Assembly: GCA_964017145.1 (NCBI GenBank)
Contig: OZ024845.1
Location: 2,728,001-2,792,000, forward strand
Length of the DNA: 64,000 nt
Source: Agrocybe praecox
Lineage: Eukaryota > Basidiomycota > Agaricomycetes > Agaricales > Agrocybaceae
Direction: 5' to 3'
Part shown: positions 1-11,574 of the stretch, piece by piece
How positions within the stretch are numbered: position 1 is the first letter of the stretch
Layout: every line of letters begins with the position of its first letter
Notes under the pieces: model-generated
Seen by the model: only the letters and a program-made list of their open reading frames with translations
Told to the model about the DNA's origin: nothing
Databases searched by the model: none
Position numbers and translations under genes: made by a program

Positions 1-162
1 GTGTGGGAATTATGTCACGTGTTTTGATGGGGGCCAACAGTGTGTATGCGTTTCTGTGTGAGTTGACTTCAAGGATTAAAAGAACTCACTTTTACAAGTA
101 AAAGACTTGTTAAGGTGCTTGCTGTGGGGTTGTGTGTGTATTGTATGATTTTGTACTTTGTA

Positions 163-330
163 TACATCAGGAAAAACACTGTGGCCATAAGTCTCCCTGA
201 GGAAGTTTAAAATTAGAGAAGAGTACATAATCCCCCTGAATATCCCTGTGGCCTCTTTAGGAATGTCCTAAAGTGCCTTGAGTAGCCCTGAGCTGCCCTA
301 TGCTGCCCTGAGAAGCCCTTATAAGATTAT
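163..330 (+). repeat. Isolated terminus of a TIR element, with CCTGAG-rich subterminal repeats
   Basis: Begins TACATCAGGAAAAACACT, the same terminus seen at 1848 and, inverted, ending at 2616. It is followed by short degenerate units related to GCCCTGAGTAGCCCTGAG, like those inside the 1850-2614 element. No matching inverted end was found before 1848, so this is probably a truncated copy of the same non-autonomous family. The rest of 1-520 holds nothing else I can name. Confidence 0.5.
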
Positions 331-519
331 TACTTAGTAAGACACAAATAGGTTTACATAAGGAGAATTCCAGATATACTGTGGCACCCTGACTTGCACT
401 TATATGTGCATATCCTTATCCATGACTTATTCACTCATCGAAATTGATTTCTTTAATAGAATAATAAAACAGGTATCAATTACTAGTATTGTGCTGGAAG
501 ATGCTACATGTACATACAT

Positions 520-1206
520 CTAATACAATGTTTGGTATGCATACATGCTTTGCCAGTTATTGAGCAGAAATATAGGTACATTATCTAACACATTCTGAGA
601 TGTAATTTCTAGATTAGTACATAAATGATCAGAGAACCTTGGTATTAGCATGCAGCTCTGATGTATAGAGCTAAGTGGAATAATCTTGTATGCTGGCTGT
701 GCCATTTTTCTTACCACATACATGCTGGTTGATTCATCGGGGGTGCTCTTGAAAGGCATAAACCATTCTACGTATGCTAGCTCTGCTAATGGCCAGTCTG
801 TTGGAGCTTGCTGCTTTCCAAGTCCAATATCGATGGTTTGAGGGAGCCTAAAAATTAATTGAACTCTGGCCACCCGTGTTCCTATAATATTATAAGCATA
901 CACATGGAATGGTATAACAAAATGTGATAGCTCACCTTTTACACTGGTTGTTTCTTCTGTGTCTTAAACAGTAACAATGACAGTGTCCATACACCTATTT
1001 GGATTTCTTGGTGATGGAGGAATAGCCTTGACAGTGTTGTTTTCTTGAATATCTTGGCCGTCAAAATCATCTGTAAGACTATTTGGGTGGAACTTGAATT
1101 GGGTAAAGCAATCAACATGATCAAAAGGAAGATGATAAAAGCAGGCATGTGCGTTTGATGTACAGGTCATCTGGTATGGGGATTCTTGCCTGTGGAACAC
1201 ATACAA
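520..1206 (-). pseudogene. C-terminal fragment of a Plavaka-like (CACTA superfamily) transposase, with in-frame stop
   Basis: Two open stretches in the same minus-strand frame (1206-964 and 903-520) are separated by an in-frame TAA at about 964-966. The upstream part contains HVDCFTQFKFHPNS. The downstream part contains LAYVEWFMPFKSTPD, then KIIPLSSIHQSCMLIPRF, and ends NVLDNVPIFLLNNW. The order 'AYVEWF...P, I-P-x-S-x-I-x-x-S-C-x-L-I-P-x-F, then a short tail' is how I remember the C-terminus of basidiomycete Plavaka-type transposases; this is recall, not a search. The catalytic N-terminal part is absent and the adjoining DNA beyond 1190 belongs to another repeat (family A). I read it as a 3' remnant truncated by insertion or recombination. 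A different basidiomycete transposon family with a similar tail is possible. Confidence 0.6.
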
Positions 1207-1849
1207 ATTTCAGGATCAACGGTACCCTCTGAACAGGTCTGTATTTGTGTTCATCATCTCAACTCAATACTCAATGTTGACACGTTCTTTGATAGTGTAG
1301 CACTAGAACCCGTTGTCCTTGCACACTGTAACCACATCATGAGCCCGACTCTCTTGTTCTCAACAACATCATGGTTCTCATTCAATCCCAGGAATCCATA
1401 ATCAATTCTATCACTCTCAGAGCTAGGGCTTGCCCACTGGTGATAGCCTCATCGAAGAGTAAGTCGGTTGGAAGGAGAGTAGGGTGCCACTTCATCCTGT
1501 CACTGCTAGATAGGTGAGTTTTGGTTGTTCTTACATGCATATACGAGTCATGGGCCAGAGTCCAGACAGCAGACACATAGAGGTTTATGTGTCTGGCCAA
1601 CTCTTTGTATAGTAGACTGTTACTGATTCCATTATCCCTGTAACTTTAGTCCTTTTTCTCATCACCACGCTCTTCAATTACCGTGTCTCTGGCAAATCTC
1701 AAAATATATATTTATCACCTTGTCCTATTGAATATCTAGAACGAAATCTCAGTTGTTTGCTTGACAAACGACTGAGGGGAGCTCGAGTGAAATACAGGAG
1801 TATTTATCTATCTACATGAGTGCTTCGTAGTCTGCAGAAGCTATAAGTA

Positions 1850-2614
1850 CATCAGGAAAAACACTTTTGCCAAAAGTAACCTTGAGAAAATTTAAAAGAA
1901 CAAGGAGTATATAATGCATCCTAAAGGTCCCTAAAGATCCTTTGGGAAGTTCTGAGTTGCCCCTTAAGGGTGTTTTAGGCTGCTCTGGGTAGTCCTGAGT
2001 AGCCCTGACAATATTATAATACTCTGAGGAAGTCCTATGCACCCTGAACAGCTCTGGGTAGCCCTGGGTAGCCTTGGGTAACCCTGACAACAATGTTTCT
2101 ACAATATACTTAATTATAATAGCTGCCAAACCTGTAAAATGCATCCAGAATGACACCTAAGAAGCCTAGCAGTTACCAAGTTATCTATTTGGATGTTTAT
2201 ATATTAAATAATAGCAATGTAGTTGGAATTGATGGGATCAAAATACAAACACATGACTTTTTACTTGCCTCTATTTACATGTTTGGCCTCCACTGATGTG
2301 ATTTTATGGCCTCAAATGTAAACAAATAATAAATAAGAGATTGGCAGCCTCCTATTATATAGGATATGAGACAAACAAAACTTGTAAGTTAGAAAGAAGG
2401 CTTTGGACTTTGAGATTTTGAGATAAGGTCCTTTTGTTTCAGAGTTGCTCTCAGGTGTCCTGAGTTGCCCTGGGATGCCCTGAGAGCAAGAATTTCTGGG
2501 AGAGAAGTCCCTGGAGGTGTCCTAAGAGCCATGACTGCCCTGACTGCCCTGACTGCCCTATGGCATCCCTGAACTCCCTGAGGGCAGTCAGGGCAAAAAG
2601 TGTTTTTCCTGATG
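1850..2614. mobile_element. Non-autonomous TIR DNA transposon, about 765 bp, flanked by TA
   Basis: The left end CATCAGGAAAAACACTTTTG is answered by an inverted right end ending GTGTTTTTCCTGATG, giving about 23 bp of terminal inverted repeat with one indel. Each end is bordered by TA, compatible with a Tc1/mariner-type target duplication. Subterminal DNA carries many short degenerate repeats: CCTGAGTAGCCCTGAG-like on the left, and three units of ACTGCCCTG in tandem at about 2526-2555 on the right. No transposase ORF is inside, so it would need help in trans. A wider alternative also exists: TTGTCCT occurs at about 1722 and about 2793, which could be target duplications of a roughly 1.07 kb insertion that includes this element. 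Confidence 0.65.
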
Positions 2615-3094
2615 TAGTTTGGTTGATAGAGATATTAGGAGAAAATATAATGTTTGGAAGTAGAACAAAAAGGGAACAAGAGAAACATTATATTACAATG
2701 AAAGATAGGGTTCGGAATGAAGAGCAATATAAAAGATGAATAATGTGTATACTGAGGCATTACACATGGCGTCGTGTTCGGCTCGTGTTGTAGTTTGTCC
2801 TGAATATTCCAACATGTCCAGTACCCCAGGCTTATTGCATGCCATATCGATGAGAACCTCCAAATAAACCAAGGCCCGATTTACTGGTACAAACATCTGC
2901 TACTCAGTGACTTGGTCACAACACACACTTCTCCCTCATCGCATTTTCTCTTGGCCCTTGGTCCCAGGCCAAAACTCCGAGCTTGATGGTTTAACATCTT
3001 CTGGCCCTGTGAGGTGTGTTTTCGAGTTAATCTTTGTTCATTTTAAACTCACAGCATATTCATTTATAGCATCTCCTCGACACTAGTATTGCCA

Positions 3095-3668
3095 TGGTCC
3101 GGTTCCGTCCGGTTCCTTGGCCGAGTTTGGTGAATGCTGAATGGAACCGCCCATCCGGTTCTGCGATTTTACTAAACGCCGAACGTAGTGTTCAGTTCAC
3201 ATTCGGATGCATTTCAAATGCTAAATAGTTGGGGTATATATTTTGAACATTTTTGTAGTCATAAAAGTGTTATATAGTGTATACAAATATGCAAGCATTG
3301 AATTTTAAACCAAAGACAGTAACATATGTGCCGGAATTAATTGTTTTGTCCAATTTAAATGATGCTTCGGCATGCTCGGTGCTGTAATGCCGCATCCAGA
3401 TTTGCCACCTCGGTATCAGTGACAGCGGAACACTGCTCGATGGTGGCTTTTATGCATCAAACAATGCTTTATTCATGAAGAAAACTGTATTTTAAACAAA
3501 TCTTGCAGGTCTTTGTCTATGTGTTTGGTTCTCACATGTAAAAACGTGAACGCTGAACTGAATGTGGCATTCGGTTCAAGAAAATGTGGCCTCTCTGAAC
3601 TGGACCAAAGTGCGGTCGCGTCTGGTTTGCGTTCAGCTATGCGTTCAGGACCAAACCATGGCAACACT
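3095..3668. mobile_element. Non-autonomous TIR element, hAT-like candidate, about 570 bp
   Basis: The left end TATTGCCATGGTCCGGTTCC is mirrored by a right end reading GGACCAAACCATGGCAACA, i.e. imperfect inverted termini of about 20 bp. It interrupts family A at the point equivalent to about 19580 in the uninterrupted copy, which dates it as a later insertion. CACTA occurs at both borders (CGACACTA left, CAACACTA right), a possible 7-of-8 match to an 8-bp duplication, although its placement overlaps the inverted termini. Subterminal GGTTC and CGAACG motifs repeat. No transposase is encoded. Confidence 0.55.
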
Positions 3669-4330
3669 ACTTGACACCGCCCAACTTTTGGTATACTTAA
3701 CTCGAATTATAACTTCTTGCTCTGGGATCTGGTTTGTACTTACCCCGTCCTCTGCATAAGTTGTCGCTGACATCATCGCTTCATTTTTTCTTTCGTTTTT
3801 AGGATTATGGCTCGTTGCTCGACACTGTCATGTAAGGACAATGTAGCTTGTGCTCAAGTCAGGCCATATGTACCACTGTGACTTTCAGAGGACCCCTGTT
3901 GGATTTACCTTCCATCGTTTCTCAATACACTGCACACAGAATTTGTTGGAATAATCGGGGTAAATACAGGCGCACCACAAAGTGGTCACTTGATAGCCGC
4001 AGATTATCTCGAGGAGATAATCTGCATTTCATTCTTATATTGACATTTGGCATATTTTATGCCACTATCCCTTGTTTATTTTATTTTCTCCTTATTACTT
4101 TGTAGGCTATTGTAGCTACACATTTTGTATTTATAGTGTACCTATGTGAAATGCAAGCCTCGCTTGATTGCAAAGGTCCCTACTACAACCTGAGTGACCT
4201 CGAAGACCCGGTCATTTTAACAGAATTGATCATCGATAGCTGTGTCGTTGGTTTATACATAGCGCGAATCTGTGTATCTTGTTTCTGTCCTTTCTGCTTT
4301 CCCTCTCGTTAAACAATTCATTTTCTCAGC

Positions 4331-5048
4331 CAGAATTAGCAGCCAGTGCAGCTATATTTCTATATCATATATAGCCAGTTTGCTACCCATAGTGATACAT
4401 GCCTGTAGCCAGTTTGCTACCTGCCTCTTTCGGACACCCCATCTTTAAGGCAGAGACACTGCCGGGGCTGCCGGGGCTGCTCACAGGGGGCGGGGACAGG
4501 TAAACACCTGTAAACAATGCTGGAAACAGTGTCTCCGAGGTGCCCGCCGCTGTAATTGGGCTCCTGCACTGCGTCAGGCATTGTTCGGGGCCCGGAAAAA
4601 GTTCATATATATTGCCTGAATATATTTGGATTTTTTGGCACCTTTTGCGCCATCAAAAGAGGGCATGACGGGGTGGATTGCAAAACATGAAACTGGATGA
4701 CGTGTTACTTTTAGCACATTTTGACAATTTTGGGCGCTGCGCTATTTTTAATATTTATAATCATTTTTTTGTACTATATTTACTTTCCATACATATATCC
4801 TGGCTTAGATTAATCATTAGATTAGATACACAAAAAAACAACATTTTTAGCATATGTAGTTCCCTATTCGGCATTTATTGCCATTTTGAGTAAATCTTTG
4901 TACAACATATATATAAAATTATATATTTTCTAAGCTATGGTACTTCTAAAAAAGGGACAGAGAGAGCATAAAGGAGGGGGAGGTCGAAAGCGAAAGCAAG
5001 AGCACAACAGCTCTCGTCTTTGTTTGCGCGTCGTCCTCATCCTCACTG
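4331..5048. other. Non-coding interval, GC-rich block then AT-rich block
   Basis: No gene seen. About 4420-4620 is GC-rich, contains two tandem GCCGGGGCT units and a twice-repeated TAGCCAGTTTGCTACC at about 4372-4422. About 4680-4930 is AT-rich. The block ends next to the 3' end of the gag fragment, so part of it may be the flank of a truncated retroelement. Confidence 0.4.
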
Positions 5049-5801
5049 TTACTTGCTCATCGTCGTTGTGAGGCGCTCAGCGTGTTTGGTGAGGTTCATT
5101 ATGACCTTGCTGAGGTCAGTTTCACCGTACATTGGCATGATGACTGAGTCCCATGATTTGGGAAAGGAGTCAAGGAGCTTGGTGATGAAATGTGAGTCTC
5201 CAATCCTGGCTCCTGCCTCATTTGCCTGCTGATGCAATTTCCGCATGCTCTCTATGTGCCCATCCTCACTGGTGACCTTATCCCCTTCCGCCAATTTGCA
5301 ATTTGCGAGCGCTTCTTCTCGCATATTCCTTGCCCGGTCGCTTGCTCTTCCATATTGGGCCTCGAGGCTTGCCCAGACTTGATGGGACCTTTTGTTGGGA
5401 TCAATGCCACATCCATAAATGTCTGAGACATTGATCAATATGGACAACAATGCCACACTCTCGCGTAGTTCATACTCAAGAGCACTTGGCGTAGTTGAGT
5501 GGAGTGGGGTGGGTTTGTCCGCAACCATTGATGGCTTTGGTTTGGTTGGTGTTGGCCTTCCCTTGGGTTTTGGCACAATTTCGCTGTCGTCACCCCCTTC
5601 TGCATCAAGGTAATTTTCTACTTCATCTTTTTCCTCCTCAATGTCATCAGGGACAGTGATTTTGTTGTTCCAGTATTTATGCAGAGCCTTCGGCTTTCCA
5701 TGCACTTCCATGAGGATACACCAATGTCCATAGTTTTTGTGTCCACGGAGTTTATCCCTGTCTGGTAAATTGATAGGGCTGATAGTCGCTGATGTGGACA
5801 T
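5049..5801 (-). pseudogene. Copia-type Gag fragment, 250 aa
   Basis: An uninterrupted 250-codon ORF begins MSTSATISPINLPDRDKLRG. Features typical of Ty1/Copia Gag (UBN2/DUF4219-type) are LRGHKNYGHWCILM near the N-terminus, HQVWASLEAQYG in the middle and FITKLLDSFPKSWDSV towards the C-terminus. In these elements Gag packages the RNA and precedes protease, integrase and reverse transcriptase in one polyprotein. Here the frame stops at 5049 before any CCHC zinc knuckle, and nothing resembling integrase or reverse transcriptase follows. The element is therefore truncated. A low-complexity acidic and proline/lysine-rich linker lies at about residues 50-95. A domesticated gag gene cannot be excluded because the frame is clean. 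Upstream, on the same strand, GGTTATGGGCCCCATG at about 5868-5883 could be the leader, but I could not define an LTR. Confidence 0.6.
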
Positions 5802-6179
5802 CTTTCAGTAGGGTTTTATTGTGAGTCAAATACTTGGGTAATTCATGTTGAATCAGTTCGGTGCAGGGTTAGTACATGGGGCCCATAACCTGACGAAACC
5901 TGACTCAGTACGTTTGATATGTGGTAAACAACTTTATGTATTACCTGTCGAAACCTGACTATACAATATATAAGTAATTATAGTATGAGATAATGACGAA
6001 GCTGCATACCTCAGTACATTCAATATGTGGTAAACAACTGAGGTGTGCAGGTATGCAAATGAGAAAGAAAAAAGAGAAAATGTAAATAAATGTAAATATA
6101 AAATAGGGGGTTGCTACATATGGGTTTGTACTTTGACAAAATGTTTTAAAAGAAATGTTTTGCCCAAAAATGTTTCTAT

Positions 6180-6490
6180 AAAAACATTCTAAAGGGCCTA
6201 TTAGGCTGTTTTTTTACCAGAAATTAATCAACCTAATAGGTCCTTACTGTGGTTCACTGAAGTGGCATATGTCATAATCATAATGTTTTTGGGCTTGTAA
6301 CCATGTGTTTTCTGTTAGGCTGACAAATATGTCATGTTAGTCTGACTTATAGGTCTCGTTAGTTTGTTGCATATGTCATAATCATAATGTTGTTGAGCTT
6401 GTAACTGTGTGTTTTCTGTTAGGCTGACAAACATGTCATATTTTAGGCTGACACATGTGTCGTGCTAGTTTGTCATGCGTATCATGTCTT
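6180..6490. repeat. Direct repeat pair (period about 104 bp), with an inverted partner at 8310-8400
   Basis: CATATGTCATAATCATAATG occurs at about 6266 and again at about 6370. Each copy is followed by a variant of TGTGTTTTCTGTTAGGCTGA and a CATGTCAT-type tract. A reverse-complement copy with the same order lies at 8311-8400. Direct repeats plus an inverted partner about 2 kb away suggest the long ends of a decayed mobile element that encloses 6500-8300. No ORF of substance lies between them. Confidence 0.5.
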
Positions 6491-6752
6491 TCTTGCATGT
6501 GTTGCTTGGGTTTTATTGTTCCTAGGAGTGTTAGTGTTGATGTAATTTGTAGGACTTGGTGAATGAATGTGTTTCTTCCTTCTCAACAATCTTCTGTTGT
6601 CCTGTTTTTAACAAGAAACAGGATACAATGCTGACAATGTGGGTTGTGTTTCAAGTTTTAAACTCTGCACAAGGGGTGGAGAATCAGAGAATCAATAAAA
6701 CAATGCAGGTTGGTGTTGTCACACAGTGCAGTAAAGTCACCGTGAAGCAAAA

Positions 6753-7383
6753 TTAGTGCCCCTGTGACATGCCTTACAGCAAACACAGTGCGCTGTGAGG
6801 TGCCATGATGGCTGCATAGAAATATTCCCACATATATGCAGAAAACATGCAGGAGTTGATTATATGAGAACTATGACCAAATTATGCTCCAAAAATTGAA
6901 TGAATAAACTTTATAACAAATATCATTCATTCTGTGCACTTTTTCTTTCAAAAATTCAACACTATACCTCATATTTGCAAGTCAAACGAAAACTTGACAA
7001 AAACATAGAGTGACTGATTACTAATCATTGATCATTAGGGATATTAATAATCACTTGCTACTAATTATAATCGACTGAAATGACTCATAGAAATTGGGCA
7101 ACATATCACATTCAATATGTGGTTTCTTCAACTCAGTATATATGGAAGAAAAGTAATGTAAGCCTTTATCACGTATTTTCAAGAGTTTTTTGACTGTTAA
7201 ATATGTATGGAAGGTCAGATTATTAGCCAGTCTGTATTTCTTCAATATTTCTTATGTTATTCACACAGAACTTCACAGTTACCTCACAGTAACTGTGTCA
7301 GGCTGTGCAGTGTGTCTGAGTTTGAAATCTCACAGTGCAGTCACAGCCACTTCACATTAGCTGCGCTGTGGTGGCAGCACTAA
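6753..7383. mobile_element. Short TIR element rich in CACAGTGC motifs, about 630 bp
   Basis: The left end TTAGTGCCCCTGTGAC and the right end GTGGCAGCACTAA are inverted relative to each other (TTAGTGC outer core). Both subterminal regions are crowded with CACAGTGC, GTGACTG and CTGTGA words in both orientations, typical of transposase-binding repeats in non-autonomous elements. The interior (6840-7250) is AT-rich without a credible gene. Target duplication was not resolved. It lies within the larger repeat region bounded by 6180 and 8400. Confidence 0.45.
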
Positions 7384-8610
7384 TGCAGGTCAGAGAATTC
7401 CCGCATCCACATGATCATATTCACAAGCACAAGTGACAGTGAAACTTTGCTTCTTTCACTCTTCCCCCATTTTTGTCCATGGACAACTTCAGATGAGACT
7501 CCAAGCTCAAGCTCAAGCCCAATCCACACCAAAGACACTCTTCTCTCTTAGTCCAACTGTTACCGACCCTGTCTTAACCCCCAGGAGAACAAAAAATTGA
7601 TATGTAAGTATTTTACATTTTTGGATTTGAACCAGCATAGCAACCCCTTCACCTTCCTTTTTTTTCTTTTCAGAATTTCAACAGAGTTGATTGCATTTAA
7701 CTCTGTTTAATTTTTAAATGGCATTGAACAGTCGATTGTGCTGTTCAATGCTGTTGATTTATTTATTTCTGATTAAACAGGATTGAACGGGATTAACCGT
7801 TCAATCTCATTTATTTATTCAGTCAAGGTTAAACGGTTTTTGAACTGTTTAAGTTGGCTGAATTTTACTTTTATCATTCAACATGTTTATTTTCATCCAA
7901 CCGTTCATCATGGTTGATTTTCATTTTCTGCTATTCAATGTGCTTGATGACCACTTTTAACTCTTTTTCCTTTTCTCTTGGTATTCATGGCATCTTATTG
8001 TGCCAAGACATACATCATTTGACCTTATGTAGGTGTGAATAGCATAGGATCCTGTCTGTTAAATGTGTACCTGTGATTAACTGTGATTACATGTGTGTTT
8101 AAGAAATTATATTGTTTAAACACCTGTTTAAGATTTTTGAGCGCTTAAACAGATTTCTATTCGAAAGGTGTTTGTTTAATTGGAACAGAACTAGTTTCAT
8201 ATTTCTGGCTGTCATGCAATGTGCATCATTTCCAATGCATTGCAGGCGCAGCATCAATGTACATGGCCGCATCAAAACGGTGCATATGCAACAAACTAAC
8301 ATATCCTAAGTGTCAGACTAACTTGACATACTTGTCAGCCTAACAGAAAAACACATACCAGTTATCAGCCTAAAAGCATTATGATCAACACCTGCCACTA
8401 TGAAACATAAATAAGGAAGTAGGATAGAAAATAGTATAAATATGTAGTAGTTAACAGACAAGAATAATCATCCTACCTTTGCTCCCATAACTTTACTGGT
8501 TTTAAAACCTCTTACTAAGAAAGTTTTTACTTGCAAAGCCTATCCACTTGCTTCAAGGATCACATATTTTCTCTAAAGACGATATATACCCTGTCTCCCA
8601 AGGTATCTCA
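7384..8610. other. AT-rich repetitive interval with GTTTAA motifs, no gene seen
   Basis: 7680-7860 is dominated by GATTGAAC/GTTCAAT and GTTTAAC words in both orientations. About 8110-8200 contains a GTTTAA...TTCTATTCGAAAGG...TTTGTTTAATTG block that recurs three times at 11580-12045. 8311-8400 is the inverted partner of the 6266 repeat. I see no coding potential. Confidence 0.45.
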
Positions 8611-8905
8611 GAAGTGATAAGCTTCCTTATCATCCATATTCTGACCTACATATATGATATACAAGCTACAAATTCAGTACTTCAGAAGTGTTAAGCATCG
8701 ATAAGCCTTAACATCCAGATTCTGATTTACACAGTCTACAAATAAGATATTTCCAAAGTGATAAGCATTCATAAGCCTTATCATCCAGATTCTGATCTAC
8801 AAGGATACTTCAAGTATTAACAGGATAAGGCATGAAGGTCCAAAGTGATAAGCTAATATACTCTTCATAATCCAGATTTGGACCTACTTTCTTTTAGTCT
8901 CTTTT
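8611..8905. repeat. Minisatellite, four units of about 70-87 bp
   Basis: Units begin at about 8611, 8684, 8754 and 8841 with variants of GAAGTGATAAGC. They continue TTATCATCCAGATTCTGA and then a TCTAC-type junction. Spacing drifts (73, 70 and 87 bp) and units differ by point changes, so the array is old. The region to about 9540 holds only short ORFs with no recognisable product. Confidence 0.7.
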
Positions 8906-9539
8906 ATACTCTTTATGCTCTACTCACCCTTATATTTTCAATACAGCACTACTATTTCACACTTCATCACATACTAAATTTTACCTTTGAACCAATTGGT
9001 ATATCCTGAACATAACAGTTCCAGTAAAACCAAGTGAAAACCTTTTTCACGTTGACAATGTTTATGCATACAGGTTGCACTTTGGTTGTTAAGTTCAACC
9101 TCCACCAACCTTCTGCCTTCCCCACTGCCATTGCCATACCAGTGTTGTCCAACTCAATCCCTGGGCCCCACCAGCAGCAACAACTGCAACACAAAACCAG
9201 TATTGGCCTGGCCGCTCACTATTACTCCTCACCAGGTCGCACACTGTTGAACACAATGGGATGGATCGTGCTGTGACATGGTGCGCCAGAAAGATAGGAA
9301 TAACAAAGGTAGGCATATTCTATGAAGGTATGTGGTTTGTACACCCACATTATCTGTGTACTGACCATGGTTATCCAGTTTTAGTGGCAGCAAGAGAACC
9401 TCGCCTCTTCCGTTGATACGACTGGTGTTCGGCTGTGACTAAACTTTAACCAAGTATCTAACCTACTTAATTTTCGGCATAATAAACACGTTTATTATTA
9501 AGTCTACATAAGTACAGAGCGAGGATAGCTACATGTTTG

Positions 9540-10640
9540 GCTAGGGGAAACCATTCTACGAACCCTAGGACGAACCTTACGAATGCTAGAGTTAGTTATA
9601 GTAGTTCCTCGGAAATGTGTGGAACGCTTTAACAGCGATGCAGCAGGATCGAAGGCTCCTAGGATAATATTCAACCATCAGGAATGTAAGCTAGAGCCTG
9701 CTGATAATAAGCTTAACGGCGCTATAGCCACTTATTATTACACAGTGCGCAATGCGTCCACATCTACCTAATATGGAAACGGAAAGTTCCCACCATATGA
9801 AAGTACATGTAAACTACTGCCAACGTTCCTAGGAACGCTAACTCAAGGCGGTAGGACTGATCCTACCATTAACAAAGTACATTACTGGTCCCTAGGAACA
9901 TAGTGGGCACTATGCAAACGACGAGACAAGCACTAGTAATGTCAATTAGGACTTGCCGACGTCTGCTCGAGTCAGATCGCTGATAAACCTAAAAGGAGAA
10001 GTTCCTAGGAACGCTTACACATGGTCTTAAGACCCTCGGATATGCGCAGTTACCTTAAACGGCAGTTGTGGAGCCGAGGATTGTAGATCCATACGATACC
10101 ACGGTACTCCGATGCTTCGGACCCTACGACGTTGATCAATGATCGTCGGCTAATGCAAATAAGCGCCCTCAGAGCGTCATGCTCGAGTCAGCGACTTGCC
10201 CAACCATACGAACCCTTCCGAGGGTATACAAAAACACGCATGGTACCTACTGGTTGCTTATGCATCGAGTGGAGCTATCTAGCGTTAACCAATAATATTA
10301 TTTCCTGTATTTTCCGAGCATTTCCGATCCGTTCCAAGTATTCCTGTATTTTCCGAGATCTAGCACTATATAAACAGCCTGTAAATTACCGTAGCACCCC
10401 AGATAAACTAGAACCCAGTTGTCCACATTCGAGGAACGTGCATTGAGTTGCAAACTCCTAGGATCGACCTTTGGTACCTAATAAATCTCCGTGAGAGTTG
10501 GTTTTATTGAACAGACTACCTACCGTGTCATTTGAGCATCTTGGCGTTAGTTGAGCGACTTGAGTTAACTTGTAGAGTTCTCGAGGAACCTAAATAAACG
10601 TATTGGGATAAAGTTTCCTCTGTCTTAAGTGACATAAAGC
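9540..10640 (+). other. Possible solo-LTR or promoter-bearing retroelement remnant
   Basis: The interval is dense in TTCCTAGGAAC-like words (about 9826, 9890 and 10003). A TATA-like TATATAAAC at 10369 is followed about 110 bp later by AATAAA at about 10481. TATA box then poly(A) signal in one orientation is what an LTR would show, but I could not identify matching TG...CA ends, a primer-binding site or pol sequence. Tentative. Confidence 0.25.
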
Positions 10641-10650
10641 TTAATACCCA

Positions 10651-10880
10651 CCTAAGTGGCAAGAATTGTCTAAGTGACGCCTAAGTGGCCTGTTCCTAGG
10701 GATAAGTTCCCTGCCTAAGTGGCAAATTGTCTAAGTGACGCCTAAGTGGCCCGTTCCGAGGGATAAGTTCCCTGCCTAAGTGGCAAATAGTCTAAGTGAC
10801 GCCTAAGTGGCCCATTTAGGATTGAGTCCCCTTTCTAAGTGATTAAAAGACTTTGGATTAAGTATCCAGCCTAAGTGGCG
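10651..10880. repeat. Minisatellite of CCTAAGTGGC units, period 61-63 bp
   Basis: CCTAAGTGGCAA starts units at 10651, 10714 and 10775, with a fourth partial at about 10869. Each unit also carries GTCTAAGTGACGCCTAAGTG and then GGATAAGTTCCCTG. Within a unit the shorter core CTAAGTG(G/A)C occurs three times, so there is a nested repeat. Its start, just after the putative LTR remnant, suggests it belongs to the same element. Confidence 0.75.
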
Positions 10881-11159
10881 AACTACCTACACACTACATC
10901 TTGTGGAAACACATTAAATCTATGTTTACACTTTCCGAGGAACTTCGCTTTGTGTGTAAGCTACTCAAACACTTGTGATCTTCGATCCTAGGAAACGTTC
11001 TGTTGCATTAGAGAGCGTATCTTTAGAGAGAAAACATAATTAACGATGCGTATCGCGTATCCCTCCCACGAAAGAACTAATCACATTGATTGGGTTTTGT
11101 TTCAGAGTATATACAAAGTACAAATCGTACATACACACTCAACCCCACAGCAAGCACCT

Positions 11160-11420
11160 TACCGTTTCTATCCACTGTCAGTCCTCCTTCCCCTCTTACA
11201 TGTTCTCCCTTCCCTCCTTTGCTCCTACCTCCTTTCACTGTCCCACTTCTACTTCTGCCCCTTTCAATGTCTCTTCAAGGCAGCCAGTTGCCTTCCCATG
11301 TTCTCCTCCTTCCTCCTTCCTTTTTTCTTTTTATCCCCTTTCCAGTACCTCTTGAGGGCAAATGTCAAGTAGATCCTCTCCTTTATCTCTACAATCCCTT
11401 CACCTCCCATATCTGTACAT
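11160..11420 (+). other. Pyrimidine-rich tract
   Basis: About 250 bp in which C+T strongly dominate one strand. It opens several overlapping serine/proline/leucine-rich frames that are compositional artefacts rather than genes. Function unknown. Confidence 0.6.
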
Positions 11421-11574
11421 CCATTTGTATATCTATAATGATAGTTCAGATTGTTCAATAGTGTTTAATATATTCAGACCATAATTTAATTTTTCAACAT
11501 GTTTAAACTGGCATTTCAAATTATCCAAGTACGTTGAAAAGTGGTTCATTGGCCCTGTTTATGTTTCAACATGT

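Larger units (their letters stand above)
1190..4330 (+). repeat. Family A repeat, copy 1, split by later insertions
   Basis: Three blocks, about 1190-1740, 2800-3094 and 3680-4330, match successive parts of 18700-19970 in the same order and orientation. Shared landmarks are the run around GACGGCAGACAC/CCAGACAGCAGACAC, GAACATCTGCTACTCAGT, TTCTTGCTCTGGGATCTGG and GATTATGGCTCG. The blocks are separated by the TIR element near 1850-2614 and the one near 3095-3668, so this is an older copy with younger insertions. No long ORF is present. Short GT...AG intervals resembling introns occur at the same places as in the 18700 copy. Confidence 0.7.

Noticed and set aside
9034..9316. Short ORFs on both strands (73-80 codons)
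   Set aside because: Mutually antisense, low complexity, no splice continuation.
10651..10880. Regularly spaced repeats reminiscent of a CRISPR array
   Set aside because: The 'spacers' are also repeated between units, the genome is eukaryotic, and no cas genes are present.
11046..11461. Three overlapping plus-strand ORFs of 89-123 codons
   Set aside because: Produced by a pyrimidine-rich tract; low-complexity Ser/Pro/Leu/Phe peptides with no motif.
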